Below the pieces are notes generated by a model. That model had not been told where the DNA came from and did no database searches. It saw only the letters and a program-made list of their open reading frames with translations. This document shows positions 50,834-59,006 of a stretch of 64,000 nucleotides of DNA, one piece after another. Position numbers and translations under genes: made by a program. Where the stretch lies: contig NZ_CP167894.1 of NCBI RefSeq assembly GCF_041504345.1, positions 1,612,001 to 1,676,000 of the forward strand, written 5' to 3'. How positions within the stretch are numbered: the stretch's first letter is position 1; every line of letters starts with the position of its first letter. This DNA is from Vibrio sp. BS-M-Sm-2. GTDB taxonomy: Bacteria; Pseudomonadota; Gammaproteobacteria; Enterobacterales; Vibrionaceae.

Positions 50834-50907
50834 CGCTTGGTCTACCTTCGCTTTTGGTTTTCCTGAGCTTTTGGTTTCCTCAGCTCTTGGTTTTCTATAG
50901 CTTTTGG
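50834..50907. repeat. iteron-like direct repeats (GCTTTTGG, about 17-bp period)
   Basis: GCTTTTGG or one-mismatch forms occur at 50850-50857, 50867-50874, 50883-50890 (GCTCTTGG) and 50900-50907, spaced 17, 16 and 17 bases, each followed by TTTC- or CTG-like bases. A shorter GCTTGG lies at 50834-50839. Phased repeats directly downstream of a replication-initiator-like gene resemble plasmid or phage iterons. Confidence 0.65.
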
Positions 50908-50946
50908 CTGTGTCAACAAGCGCTTCGTCTGCGAATAATCGGATGT

Positions 50947-52020
50947 TCACTGCTTAGAATCCGTGCCGAGCGATTTGGATTGAACTAGGGCCTTGATACG
51001 CGCTTCGAACGGGTTGGTGGTGCTTTTGGCTTTGTAGTCCGCGAGGGCCTGAGAGACAGGCGTGAGTTGTTGAGATTTGCTTTCTGCTTGATTGCTTTTG
51101 ATTGGCTGAGCTTGGTTTGAAGCTGTTGTGGGCGCACCTGCTTTTATTGATCCTACGGCTTTTATCGATTTAGGTTTCTTTGAGGGTTTCACCGCTTGTG
51201 TTTGCTTAAAGACTGGCGATGAGTCTCGCTTCGCCTTAGCTTGGGCGCTTCTTCTGAGCCAGCCATTCACAAAATGGCCAATGTGCTCAAAGGGTTTACG
51301 CTTATCGGGGTTGATGTACAGCCACGCTTGCATGGCGTGCAGTTCTTGCAGCACATCTAACTTGGGGTAGGTGCGCTCTAATATGGTGGTGAACTCATGG
51401 TAAATCGGCGCGCTGCCCTCTTTGGTGAACAGGTGAATCACGGCTTCACTCTTTGAGCTTCCTTGATTGGTACTTTCCGTTTGGGATGTAGCATTTTCTT
51501 TATCTTCGCAATTAAGGGGCTCTTCACAAGGAATGTCTGTTTTGTGTTCTTTATGAAAGATTATGTGTGCAGGATGATCACTCTCCGTGTTGGATCTTGA
51601 GTCACCCAGGGGAGTGTCTGAATGGTCTGTTTTCTTTGCGAGCTCTGTTTTCTGTGGATATTCCGACGAGGCTGGCGGTAAACCTGTTTGTTCTGCATTG
51701 GTGTTCTCTTGATTCGTTTGGTCTAGATCGGCCTGCTGAATGTGGCTGTCGCTGGGTAGGCGCAGCTGATATATATTGCTGCGCTGGCGTCCTGAATCAT
51801 CAAACCGCTTTATCCGCTTCACAAACCCTTGTTTCTCGAGTTCGTTAACGTGTCGCTTAACGGTTCTTACCGACACTTCGCAATATTGTGCTAAGTAATT
51901 TAGGGATGGGAAACAGACGCCACGCGCGTCGGCGTTATCGGCCAATTTTAATAACACCAACTTGCTTATCGGCGAGCCGGTTTTTAATGGGATGAAAGAA
52001 AGAATTAGAGAAACACACAT
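50947..52020 (-). CDS. winged-helix DNA-binding protein, replication-initiator-like
   Basis: 357-residue protein. Residues about 10-80 form a winged helix of the kind found in phage/plasmid replication proteins and Rep-like factors: SKLVLLKLADNADARG, CFPSLNYLAQYCEVS and SVRTVKRHVNELEKQGFV. A long polar, Ser/Thr/Gln/Asn-rich linker (about 90-200) leads to a second conserved piece (about 205-255, TILERTYPKLDVLQELHAMQAW then HIGHFVNGWLRR) and a Lys/Ser/Gln-rich tail. In phages the wHTH of this type (replication protein O or helix_turn_helix_36) precedes lysis genes. A role in replication or regulation of the island is inferred. Its function is not known. Confidence 0.65.
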   Translation of the reverse strand: MCVSLILSFIPLKTGSPISKLVLLKLADNADARGVCFPSLNYLAQYCEVSVRTVKRHVNELEKQGFVKRIKRFDDSGRQRSNIYQLRLPSDSHIQQADLDQTNQENTNAEQTGLPPASSEYPQKTELAKKTDHSDTPLGDSRSNTESDHPAHIIFHKEHKTDIPCEEPLNCEDKENATSQTESTNQGSSKSEAVIHLFTKEGSAPIYHEFTTILERTYPKLDVLQELHAMQAWLYINPDKRKPFEHIGHFVNGWLRRSAQAKAKRDSSPVFKQTQAVKPSKKPKSIKAVGSIKAGAPTTASNQAQPIKSNQAESKSQQLTPVSQALADYKAKSTTNPFEARIKALVQSKSLGTDSKQ

Positions 52021-52306
52021 GCTTAACGCTCCTTGTTAATTAGTCATTCGTATAGAAATCCATTGATATACAGAGCATTAACAACACTTTTTGGCGCTTT
52101 AGGGGCGAAACGCCCATGAGATAAGTTGTAAGAAAAGATGTTTGGTTAAACGCCTCGGATAGATATGCAACACCAACCTTATTGATCTGTAATTTTTCGA
52201 AGCACTTCTCACTTTTCTGTGTCCCTCCATTTTCGCGCTATTACCGCCAACCCCAATCAAGAATGTTGAAGTACATTGCCCTCCCCATGCAGCAATAAGG
52301 TGCTTA

Positions 52307-52774
52307 ATGAAGGCGATAGTTTCTCTTTTTATTTCAGCGTACCAACCCGGAATGACGAGCCTCGAGTGCCGCGTTAATTCCCTGAATCAATCACGCCAGC
52401 CGTTATTTTTTAGTGATGGGTCTGGCCAAGTACTGAGCTATGAAGCCGGCGGTTATAAAGAAAGCCATTTGGAAGGTTGTTATTTTAATGAGGATGAATA
52501 CGGTGACGTCCCCAGCTATGAGGATATTTGTTGGATGATCAGCCGAGCACGGCGTAGGCAGCCACTGGGTTATTGCGTGATGTATTTACGTTATGTCAGT
52601 CACCACCCCAGTTATGCAAAAACCGTCGCCGCCAGTTTGCGACAACACATCGCACTGCACACTGATTTAAAAGAATCGTTATCAACGTCTTTAATCGCCT
52701 ATTTACAACAACACGAGGATTTATTTTGTCAAACACTCCACCAGCAACTGATCGAGTTCCACACCAGCCGTTAA
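52307..52774 (+). CDS. unknown 155-residue island protein
   Basis: Not recognised. It is an overall soluble, mixed protein with GYKESHLEGCYFNEDEYGD and ICWMISRARRRQPLGYCVMYL as its most distinctive parts and several Cys. The ATG at 52307 has AAGG upstream. The last 49 bases overlap the amidase gene in another frame, which is translationally coupled from an internal Shine-Dalgarno. Transcription is divergent from the winged-helix gene with 286 bases between. Position ahead of the amidase and holin suggests a role in the same lysis-like module. Confidence 0.6.
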   Translation: MKAIVSLFISAYQPGMTSLECRVNSLNQSRQPLFFSDGSGQVLSYEAGGYKESHLEGCYFNEDEYGDVPSYEDICWMISRARRRQPLGYCVMYLRYVSHHPSYAKTVAASLRQHIALHTDLKESLSTSLIAYLQQHEDLFCQTLHQQLIEFHTSR

Positions 52775-53316
52775 AAGCGTCTACTGATTCACAAGAACTG
52801 GCTGACTCGAAAGAGCGGGCTAGCACGGAAGAGCGAAGTCCTTCGTTAGAGCCTTGTTTTTCACTCGCGCCCTACTCCTTCAGTCTGGTTTCGGTTTTAC
52901 TCCGTTTGCCTCATTGCCCGGCATTCTCATTTATTACGGTGCATTGCAGCGCCACGCCACCACTGCAAGATGTAGACGTAGCCGAGATTCGTCGATGGCA
53001 TAAAAAGAAAGGCTGGCGTGATGTGGGGTATCACTTTGTTATTCGTCGTAATGGCGATGTCGAACTTGGCAGGCCGCTGTCGCAAACCGGCGCGCATGTG
53101 AAAGGCCACAACAAGGGCAATATTGGGATTTGTCTGGTCGGCGGCTGTAATGCCGAGCTGCAACCAGAAGATAACTTCACGCTTGCGCAGCGCAAGGCGT
53201 TGTTTGGTTTGATGGCAGCCTTGCAAGAGCAGTTCTTGATTTCAGATGAGAATGTTAAGGGGCATAAGGATTGGGGCGTGAATAAGGCGTGTCCGGTTGT
53301 GGCTTTAAGAGCTTGA
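52726..53316 (+). CDS. N-acetylmuramoyl-L-alanine amidase, T7-lysozyme-like
   Basis: Amidase_2 zinc enzyme that cuts the peptidoglycan stem peptide. The core resembles T7 lysozyme: FITVHCSATPPLQDVDV, IRRWHKKKGWRDVGYHF, GAHVKGHNKGNIGICLVGG and GHKDWGVNKACP. Putative zinc ligands are the His of VHCSAT, the His of GHKDW and the Cys of ACP; the Tyr-His of VGYHF completes the site. The first 70 or so residues are a Ser/Glu-rich extension not present in T7 lysozyme. Translation starts at a TTG (52726) behind GAGGA; the frame has no nearby in-frame ATG. No signal peptide is seen, so export would need a holin; one is encoded 245 bases downstream. Confidence 0.85.
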   Translation: MSNTPPATDRVPHQPLKASTDSQELADSKERASTEERSPSLEPCFSLAPYSFSLVSVLLRLPHCPAFSFITVHCSATPPLQDVDVAEIRRWHKKKGWRDVGYHFVIRRNGDVELGRPLSQTGAHVKGHNKGNIGICLVGGCNAELQPEDNFTLAQRKALFGLMAALQEQFLISDENVKGHKDWGVNKACPVVALRA

Positions 53317-53535
53317 AAGCAGATGCGGGATGCGAGTAAGCGAGATGCGAAGAGCAGGAAGAGCAGGAAGAGCAGATTAGGGTGACGGGTAAACGAGATG
53401 CGAAGAGCTAAAAGAGCGGATGCGAGTGACGGGTAGCGAGATTCGAAGAGATTAAGAGCTGAAGAGCAGATACGAGATTCGAGTAAACGAGATGCGAAAG
53501 GCTTAAGAGCGGGAGTGACGAGAAAGGCGGTATAT
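53317..53535 (+). repeat. dispersed repeat array between the amidase and holin genes
   Basis: About five forward units of the window-wide family (GCAGATGCGGGATGCGAG, AAGCGAGATGCGAAGAGC, GATTCGAAGAG, GATACGAGATTCGAGTAAAC) plus three GAAGAGCAG words in tandem near 53350-53372. Confidence 0.9.
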
Positions 53536-53560
53536 AACCATCAATCAACCAAGGAGCAGT

Positions 53561-53896
53561 ATGACATTGTTCGGAAGAATATTTGGGAGTCAGTCTTCAA
53601 TTAGCAAAGGGTTAGATGCACTCACCAACACAGGAGATGCGATGTTTTTTACTGATGAAGAAAAAGCGAAGCACAAACTGGCACTGCTTAAAGCGTATGA
53701 ACCTTTTAAGTTGGTACAGCGCTACATTGTGTTGTTGTTCACCATTCCTTATGTGGCACTGCATGTGATGGTGATTCTGGGTTGTATGCATGGTTATGAT
53801 TGGAAACCATTAGGGGAAATGACCAATGAAGCGTTTGGTTACCCGGTGTTAGCGGCAATTGGATTGTATTTGACGGGTGGCGTTATAAAAAAGTAG
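53561..53896 (+). CDS. three-helix holin (GTA_holin_3TM type)
   Basis: 111-residue small membrane protein. A hydrophilic N-terminus (MTLFGRIFGSQSSISKGLDAL) is followed by hydrophobic helices at about 55-77 (YIVLLFTIPYVALHVMVIL) and 93-107 (PVLAAIGLYLTGGV); a third, weaker segment is possible. This matches the 3TM holin type found in gene-transfer agents and Vibrio lysis modules. AAGGAGCAGT lies before the ATG. With the T7-like amidase it makes a holin-endolysin pair, though a repeat array separates the two. Confidence 0.75.
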   Translation: MTLFGRIFGSQSSISKGLDALTNTGDAMFFTDEEKAKHKLALLKAYEPFKLVQRYIVLLFTIPYVALHVMVILGCMHGYDWKPLGEMTNEAFGYPVLAAIGLYLTGGVIKK

Positions 53897-54479
53897 ATAC
53901 GGGTAACGAGTAAACGGGATACGAAAGGCTTGAAAAGCAAATGCGGGTGACGGGTAAACGGGATGCGAAGAGCTAAAAGAGCAGATTCGAGTAGCGGGTA
54001 AGCGGGATGCGAAGAGCTAAAAGAGCAGATGCGAGTAGCGGGTAAACGGGATGCGAAGAGCTAAAAGAGCAGATGCGAGTGGTGCTTTTAGCTCCTCCCC
54101 TTTATCACGATTGTTACTTGGCAAAAAACATCAATATAAGGGGAGGCAGGGAGGGGTTGGTTAGGCATCGCTAACAACCCCCTCTAACTCCCCTTCTATT
54201 AACACCATCACTCACAATAGTCCGGTGTTTAAGGGGGAGAACCAAAAGCTAAGTCCTCGAATAATTTAAAGTGCAGATGCGAGTGGATAAATAATAGATA
54301 CGAATGACGAGTAAACGAAATGCGAAGAGCTTAAAATAATAGATGCGGGTAGCGGGTAAACGAGTAACGAAGAGATGAAGAGCGGAATCGAGTGGCGCTT
54401 TTCGTATCTCGCCACTCGAATCTCGTATCTGCCTTTCTGCTCTTCGTTTACCCGGTTACTCGTATCTCGTTACTGCTCT
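53897..54479. repeat. gap of dispersed repeats around a G/C-rich palindromic element
   Basis: Forward units fill about 53897-54085 and 54270-54390 (GATACGGGTAACGAG, GGATGCGAAGAGCTAAAAG, AGAGCAGATGCGAGTAGCGG). Reverse units lie at 54390-54478 (CGTATCTCGCCACTCGAAT, GCTCTTCGTTTACCCGG). A different element occupies 54094-54242. No gene is supported. The array ends exactly at the stop of the tyrosine autokinase gene. Confidence 0.9.
54094..54242. repeat. nested palindromic element with CCTCCCCTTTAT ends
   Basis: CCTCCCCTTTAT (54094-54105) pairs with ATAAGGGGAGG (54136-54146), and GGGGTTGGTTAG (54153-54164) pairs with CTAACAACCCCC (54171-54182), with a further CTCCCCTT/AAGGGGGAG pair towards 54242. 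It looks like a non-autonomous palindromic repeat lying within the GATGCGA-type array. Confidence 0.65.
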
Positions 54480-56651
54480 TTATTTCTTGTCGCTAGAATA
54501 TGTGTAGTTGTAGTAACCGTAGCCGTACGAGCTTGATGCTTTCTTCTCGATGGCGTTGAAGATAACACCTTTCACTTCAATACCTGATTGCTCGAAGCGG
54601 TTGCGAGCGACATCGATCTCTTTAATGGTGTTTTGGCCGTAACGCGCCACCATTAATGTGGTGCCAGCGAAGGCGCCAACAATACTTGGGTCGGTTACCG
54701 CCAGTACAGGTGGGGTATCGACAATCACCAAGTCATACTCTTTTGATGCCCATTCCATTAGCTCAGCAAAGCGTGGGTGCATCAGCAGTTCAGATGGGTT
54801 GGGTGGCACTTGGCCGCGAGTAATAATATGTAGGTTTTCTACTGGTGTGGCTTTAACAGATTGAGCGAACTCTTGCTTACTGCTTAATACATCAGAAAGG
54901 CCGTTGTCCCATTTCACACCAAAGCTTTGTTGTAGGTAGCCTTTACGCATATCCGCGTCAATCAACAGCACTTTTTGGCCTGTTTTTGCAGCTACTGCAG
55001 CAAAGTTAGTCGAGATGAATGACTTACCGATGCCTGGCGCTGGGCCAGAGATCATCAAGACGTTGTTTTTCGCTTCTAGCATCGCAAAGTGCAAGCTGGT
55101 ACGAAGGCCACGCAGTGCTTCAACCGAAAGATCAGCAGGGTTCGATTCGGCAAGCAGTGCTTGCGTCCCCTTGGTTTGCTGCTTCTTCGATTTAAAGCGG
55201 TTAGTTAGCTCTATCTGTAAATCAGATTTTGGTACCGCGGCGTAAACCGGAAGGCCGATTTGTTCAATTTGATCTGGGCTTTCCACACCACGGTGGAACG
55301 CCGCTTTCACTAATACAAACGCGACACTTAGCATGCCACCTAATAGTGTTGTTAATACAACAATCAGCGGCTTCTTAGGTTTTACTGCACGAGCATAGGC
55401 TTGAGCGTCATCTAAAATACGAACGTTACCAACCGTACCGGCTTTGATGATGCTGAGTTCTTGAACCTTGTTCAATAGCTGGATGTAGATCTGTTGGTTT
55501 ACTTCAACATCACGCGTCATACGCAGTACTTCACGTTGTGTTTTTGGCAGCTTTTGTACTTGCTTGTTTAGGCGCTCTTTTTCACCCAATAGCGTTTTAC
55601 GCTTATCAAGCAGGGCTTTGTAGGCTGGGTGATCTTTAGTAAAGCGCTGGCTGATTTCACTCTCTTTAAACGTCAGTTCATTCAATTGCGCTTCAAGCTC
55701 TACCATTACCTTCAGGGTTGATTGTGCTTCTAAACCCAAGTCGATCGATTCGTTCTTTTGGCGGTAATTGTTTAGTACGTCTTCATAGCCAGTTAACTCT
55801 GATTTAATACCCGGAAGATGGCTCTCTAAGAACTCTAGGCTCTTCTCTGCTTCTGCTGAATTACGTTTCACGTTTTGTAAGAAGTAGATCTGGCTAATGT
55901 GATTGAGGATTTCAGAGATCTGCTGCTTGTTTTCACCTTCAAAGCTCAGCTTCAAAATACCGGTCTGCTTGCCTTGCTCAGACAGAGACAACGATTTTTT
56001 CAACCATTCGATCGCTTCTAGTCGGCTTTGTTTCGCAATAGAGAATTCAAAATCATTATACGATTCAAAACCGGCCACAAACAAACTGTAGTCATCGGCT
56101 GTCGCTAGCTCACCCACTTGGCCTTTTAAGATAATGCGCTCATCGTCACGAACCAGTTGGTAAGTGCCTTTCTCGGCATCGAGAATTTGGATCGTGTGTT
56201 CGTAACCGCTCGCATAGCTTGGCAAAGTAAAGCGGCTCACTGCGATGTGATTGATGTCACCGGTTAAGCGAGCAAAACCCTTACCGACGATGGGTGCGTA
56301 GTTCGCTGATGTCACCGTCGTTAGGTTAAACTTATCAACCGTTTCACCTAAGATCATACGAGATTTGATGATCTCCACTTCTGTCGTCGCAGAAGATTCT
56401 TGAGAGAACAACTCGCCCATGTCACCGACCATCGATGAAATACCGCCAGAGCTCTTCTCTTCAATTTGAATCAGTGCATCGGCTTTGTATATCGGCGTTG
56501 AAAGCAATGCAAACGCAATACCAAACACAGCAAAAGCGAATGTGGTCAGCATGATTAGCCATTTAGCGTCCAGCAGAATGCCAAGCAGTTTTCCTAAATC
56601 TATCTCATCAGAGTTCTCTGTATGCGATTGCTGAGAGGGTTGTGTTGTCAT
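54480..56651 (-). CDS. wzc: polysaccharide biosynthesis tyrosine autokinase Wzc
   Basis: 723-residue inner-membrane co-polymerase and bacterial tyrosine kinase. N-terminal Wzz domain with two helices (about 30-50 and 428-448) encloses a periplasmic coiled-coil part. The C-terminal kinase has Walker A (SGPAPGIGKSFISTNFAA), Walker A' (VLLIDADMRKGYLQ), and Walker B (LVIVDTPPVLAVTDP). The tail is a Tyr cluster (SYGYGYYNYTYS) that would be autophosphorylated and dephosphorylated by Wzb. It is the third gene of the leftward wza-wzb-wzc operon, followed by the repeat array. Confidence 0.95.
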   Translation of the reverse strand: MTTQPSQQSHTENSDEIDLGKLLGILLDAKWLIMLTTFAFAVFGIAFALLSTPIYKADALIQIEEKSSGGISSMVGDMGELFSQESSATTEVEIIKSRMILGETVDKFNLTTVTSANYAPIVGKGFARLTGDINHIAVSRFTLPSYASGYEHTIQILDAEKGTYQLVRDDERIILKGQVGELATADDYSLFVAGFESYNDFEFSIAKQSRLEAIEWLKKSLSLSEQGKQTGILKLSFEGENKQQISEILNHISQIYFLQNVKRNSAEAEKSLEFLESHLPGIKSELTGYEDVLNNYRQKNESIDLGLEAQSTLKVMVELEAQLNELTFKESEISQRFTKDHPAYKALLDKRKTLLGEKERLNKQVQKLPKTQREVLRMTRDVEVNQQIYIQLLNKVQELSIIKAGTVGNVRILDDAQAYARAVKPKKPLIVVLTTLLGGMLSVAFVLVKAAFHRGVESPDQIEQIGLPVYAAVPKSDLQIELTNRFKSKKQQTKGTQALLAESNPADLSVEALRGLRTSLHFAMLEAKNNVLMISGPAPGIGKSFISTNFAAVAAKTGQKVLLIDADMRKGYLQQSFGVKWDNGLSDVLSSKQEFAQSVKATPVENLHIITRGQVPPNPSELLMHPRFAELMEWASKEYDLVIVDTPPVLAVTDPSIVGAFAGTTLMVARYGQNTIKEIDVARNRFEQSGIEVKGVIFNAIEKKASSSYGYGYYNYTYSSDKK

Positions 56652-56774
56652 TTGTTTGCTACTTCCTAAATTATTGCTATTTAAGAGACTTCATATACGC
56701 TCCGCGTACTTCTCTTTTATATGATTCTGTTGGTGGCTATGCAACATAGCTTAACTGAAGATTTTCTCTATCAA

Positions 56775-57215
56775 TTACAGCTTTTTTGCCCAAGCTTGTG
56801 CTGCTTCGTCAATCAGCTGATAAGCGTGTTCAAACGCTTCACGACTTTGACGATAAGGGTCAGGAATGTCTTTTTGGCCAATCCACTGACCAAACAACAT
56901 GGTTTTACCACGTGCCTCTGGCGATATTTGAGTGAGCGCTTCTAAATGGCCCTTCTCCATCACCAAGATCAAGTCATACTGTGCACAAAGCTGTGGCGTG
57001 ACTTGCTGAGACTGATGATTTTCAACATCGACACCATTTTCAGCGGCAATTAAAATCGCAGTATCGTCTGCAGGCTTACCAATTAAACGGCTTTTTTCAG
57101 CAGCTATACCGGCAGAGGCCACTTCTTTGTTTGGAAGCAAGTTTTGTAAAACTCGCTCTCCCGTCGGGGAACGACAAATGTTGCCCACGCATACGACTAA
57201 AATTTTATTAAACAT
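56775..57215 (-). CDS. wzb: low-molecular-weight protein tyrosine phosphatase Wzb
   Basis: 146-residue LMW phosphatase that resets the Wzc tyrosine cluster. The P-loop VCVGNICRSPTGE (Cys9-type nucleophile, Arg) and the general-acid loop DIPDPYRQS are intact. It sits between wza and wzc as in group 1 capsule and exopolysaccharide operons. Confidence 0.96.
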   Translation of the reverse strand: MFNKILVVCVGNICRSPTGERVLQNLLPNKEVASAGIAAEKSRLIGKPADDTAILIAAENGVDVENHQSQQVTPQLCAQYDLILVMEKGHLEALTQISPEARGKTMLFGQWIGQKDIPDPYRQSREAFEHAYQLIDEAAQAWAKKL

Positions 57216-57383
57216 AATTCACTTATAGCGTTAGTTTTTCGTAAACCCAATGCATCTGTAAACCCAATGCACCTGTGAACCGAATGCATTTATAAACTGA
57301 ACGTGCTTACAAACAAGGTTTACTTCTAGATGTAAAAAATCAGGTCACACGCTAAGTGCAACCTGATTATTAATCTTCAGTTA

Positions 57384-58517
57384 TTACCAATTACGAACGC
57401 GCAACATACCTTCGGTTAGGTCGTTGAAGCCAGAGATGGTCGGTACAAGCTGACCGATAACACGGTTCCAACGGCTGATTGGTGCAGCCGTTACGTAAAC
57501 AATGTCGTAAGGTTTTAAATCAAACTCGGTACCAATCACCAATGCAGATGCATCTTCCATATTCAGTTGGTAGATGTCCGCCATGCGTTCTGATTTATCA
57601 TCAGAAGTACGAATCACAAACACACCCGTTGCATCTGCCGTCAGCTGGTTAATACCACCAACGTTGCTGAGTGCTTCGGTTAGGCTCATCCCAACACGAT
57701 CAATCTTGAGTAGTTGAGGATCGTTCACCTCACCCATCACGAACACTTTCTGATTATCGTTACGAGGTACGTGAACAATATCGCCCGCTTGCAGTAAGCG
57801 GTTTTGGGTTAGGTCACCACGTTGCATTAAGCCATAAAGCGAAAGATTCTCTTCCACGCCATTGCGGGTTAATGACACATTACGCCAATCAGCATCTTCA
57901 GACAAACCGCCAGAACGGTTCACGGCATCCAGTAATGTTAGTGGGATATTAGTGATTGGCTGCTGCCCAGGTTTAGACACTTCGCCAGTAATGTAGGTTT
58001 TCTTAGAACGGAAAGCCGCTACGTTCACATCGACTTGAGGGCTTTCGATGTATTTAGCCAAACGTTCCGCTATATCAGAACGAATTTCACGAACGGTTTT
58101 TCCTGCAACTTCGACTGTACCAATGTACGGGTAGAAGATGGTGCCGTCTGCATGAACCCAGTTACCCGCTTCGGTGCTACTACGGTACGAGCCCGCAGGA
58201 ATCGTCAGTTCAGGATGGTCCCAGATCGTTATGTTTAGGATGTCACCCACACCGACTTTGTATTCATACTTTGCGATATCTACGTCGAGTTCAGGGTTGG
58301 CTTGTGACACCGACAATGTACCCGTTTGGTAAGTCGATACTAGCTGCGCCGTCAGCGGATACACATTCACCACTTCAGAAATATCAGACTCTTGCTGCTC
58401 CTCAGAAGGCTGAATCACATTCTTACCACCAGTAGACAGGTGAGTACCTGGAGTCGTACACCCTACAAGCAATGCAGGTATAAGCGCGAAAAGGAGACGA
58501 TTTTTATTGATCTTCAT
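57384..58517 (-). CDS. wza: outer-membrane polysaccharide export protein Wza
   Basis: Octameric outer-membrane lipoprotein channel for capsule/exopolysaccharide. The lipobox LLVGC follows a short signal peptide; the poly_export domain ([22 protein letters not shown]) and SLBB domains follow ([25 protein letters not shown]). The C-terminus RVRNW matches the amphipathic helix end with Trp typical of Wza. The start was set at the ATG at 58517 (MKINKNRL). It is first in the operon; an ops/JUMPStart element lies 150 bases upstream. Confidence 0.95.
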   Translation of the reverse strand: MKINKNRLLFALIPALLVGCTTPGTHLSTGGKNVIQPSEEQQESDISEVVNVYPLTAQLVSTYQTGTLSVSQANPELDVDIAKYEYKVGVGDILNITIWDHPELTIPAGSYRSSTEAGNWVHADGTIFYPYIGTVEVAGKTVREIRSDIAERLAKYIESPQVDVNVAAFRSKKTYITGEVSKPGQQPITNIPLTLLDAVNRSGGLSEDADWRNVSLTRNGVEENLSLYGLMQRGDLTQNRLLQAGDIVHVPRNDNQKVFVMGEVNDPQLLKIDRVGMSLTEALSNVGGINQLTADATGVFVIRTSDDKSERMADIYQLNMEDASALVIGTEFDLKPYDIVYVTAAPISRWNRVIGQLVPTISGFNDLTEGMLRVRNW

Positions 58518-58668
58518 GTTAACCAAGTAATAGAGGTGGAATGTATTGTGATCCCCAAAAGGACACCAAAGGAAGTTAAGCGCGTAATTTTATCAGCTAT
58601 GCGGCTTTAAATAGCGCTGACGTGGAAAAATAATAAGATCCAACTCTCATTTATCATCGAAAAATCAA

Positions 58669-58706
58669 GATGCTACCGCCCTTTGATCGTCCGTGACACC
58701 ACACTG
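58669..58706 (-). promoter_or_regulatory. JUMPStart with ops element upstream of wza
   Basis: On the reverse strand CAGTGTGGTGTCACGG (58691-58706) leads into AAAGGGCGGTAGCATC (58669-58684), matching the JUMPStart layout with CAGTG at the front and GGGCGGTAGC at the back, 38 bases in all. It is the second such element in the window, so wza-wzb-wzc and the rfb operon are probably under the same RfaH-type antitermination. Confidence 0.85.
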
Positions 58707-58956
58707 CATAGTCAATACCAAACGCAGCAAAAACGATGCTTGCATCCGGTCATTTTAATCCGTAAACATTATCCACAAATTGTGTTTATTATCAACCTAG
58801 TTGTATGGTTTTAAGGGTTAAGAGCAGATACGGGATGCGGGAAAACGAGATGCGAAGAGCTAAAGGGCAGATGCGAGATTCTAAAGAGCAGTATCGAGAT
58901 GCGGGTAAACGGGATTCGAGTGAACGAAGAGCTAAGAGCAAGAGCAAGAGCAAAAA

Positions 58957-58986
58957 AAGAGCCAACACATGAGGTGCTGGCTCTTA
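58957..58986 (-). terminator. intrinsic terminator of the yjbH-like gene
   Basis: Stem AAGAGCCA-CAC / GTG-TGGCTCTT around 58957-58986 with a run of T on the reverse strand. Confidence 0.85.
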
Positions 58987-59006
58987 GTTTTAGATGTTAC
59001 GCTGAA

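Larger units (their letters stand above)
58518..59006. other. wza leader with JUMPStart/ops, dispersed repeats and yjbH terminator
   Basis: Leftward order: yjbH terminator (58957-58986), a forward repeat array (about 58815-58950, GAGCAGATACGGGATGCGGG, AAACGAGATGCGAAGAGC), then the wza promoter and JUMPStart region. A single TTATCCACA word occurs at 58769-58777. No gene is supported in this gap. Confidence 0.8.

Noticed and set aside
58769..58777. Single DnaA box upstream of wza
   Set aside because: One 9-mer in an AT-rich gap is expected by chance at this scale.
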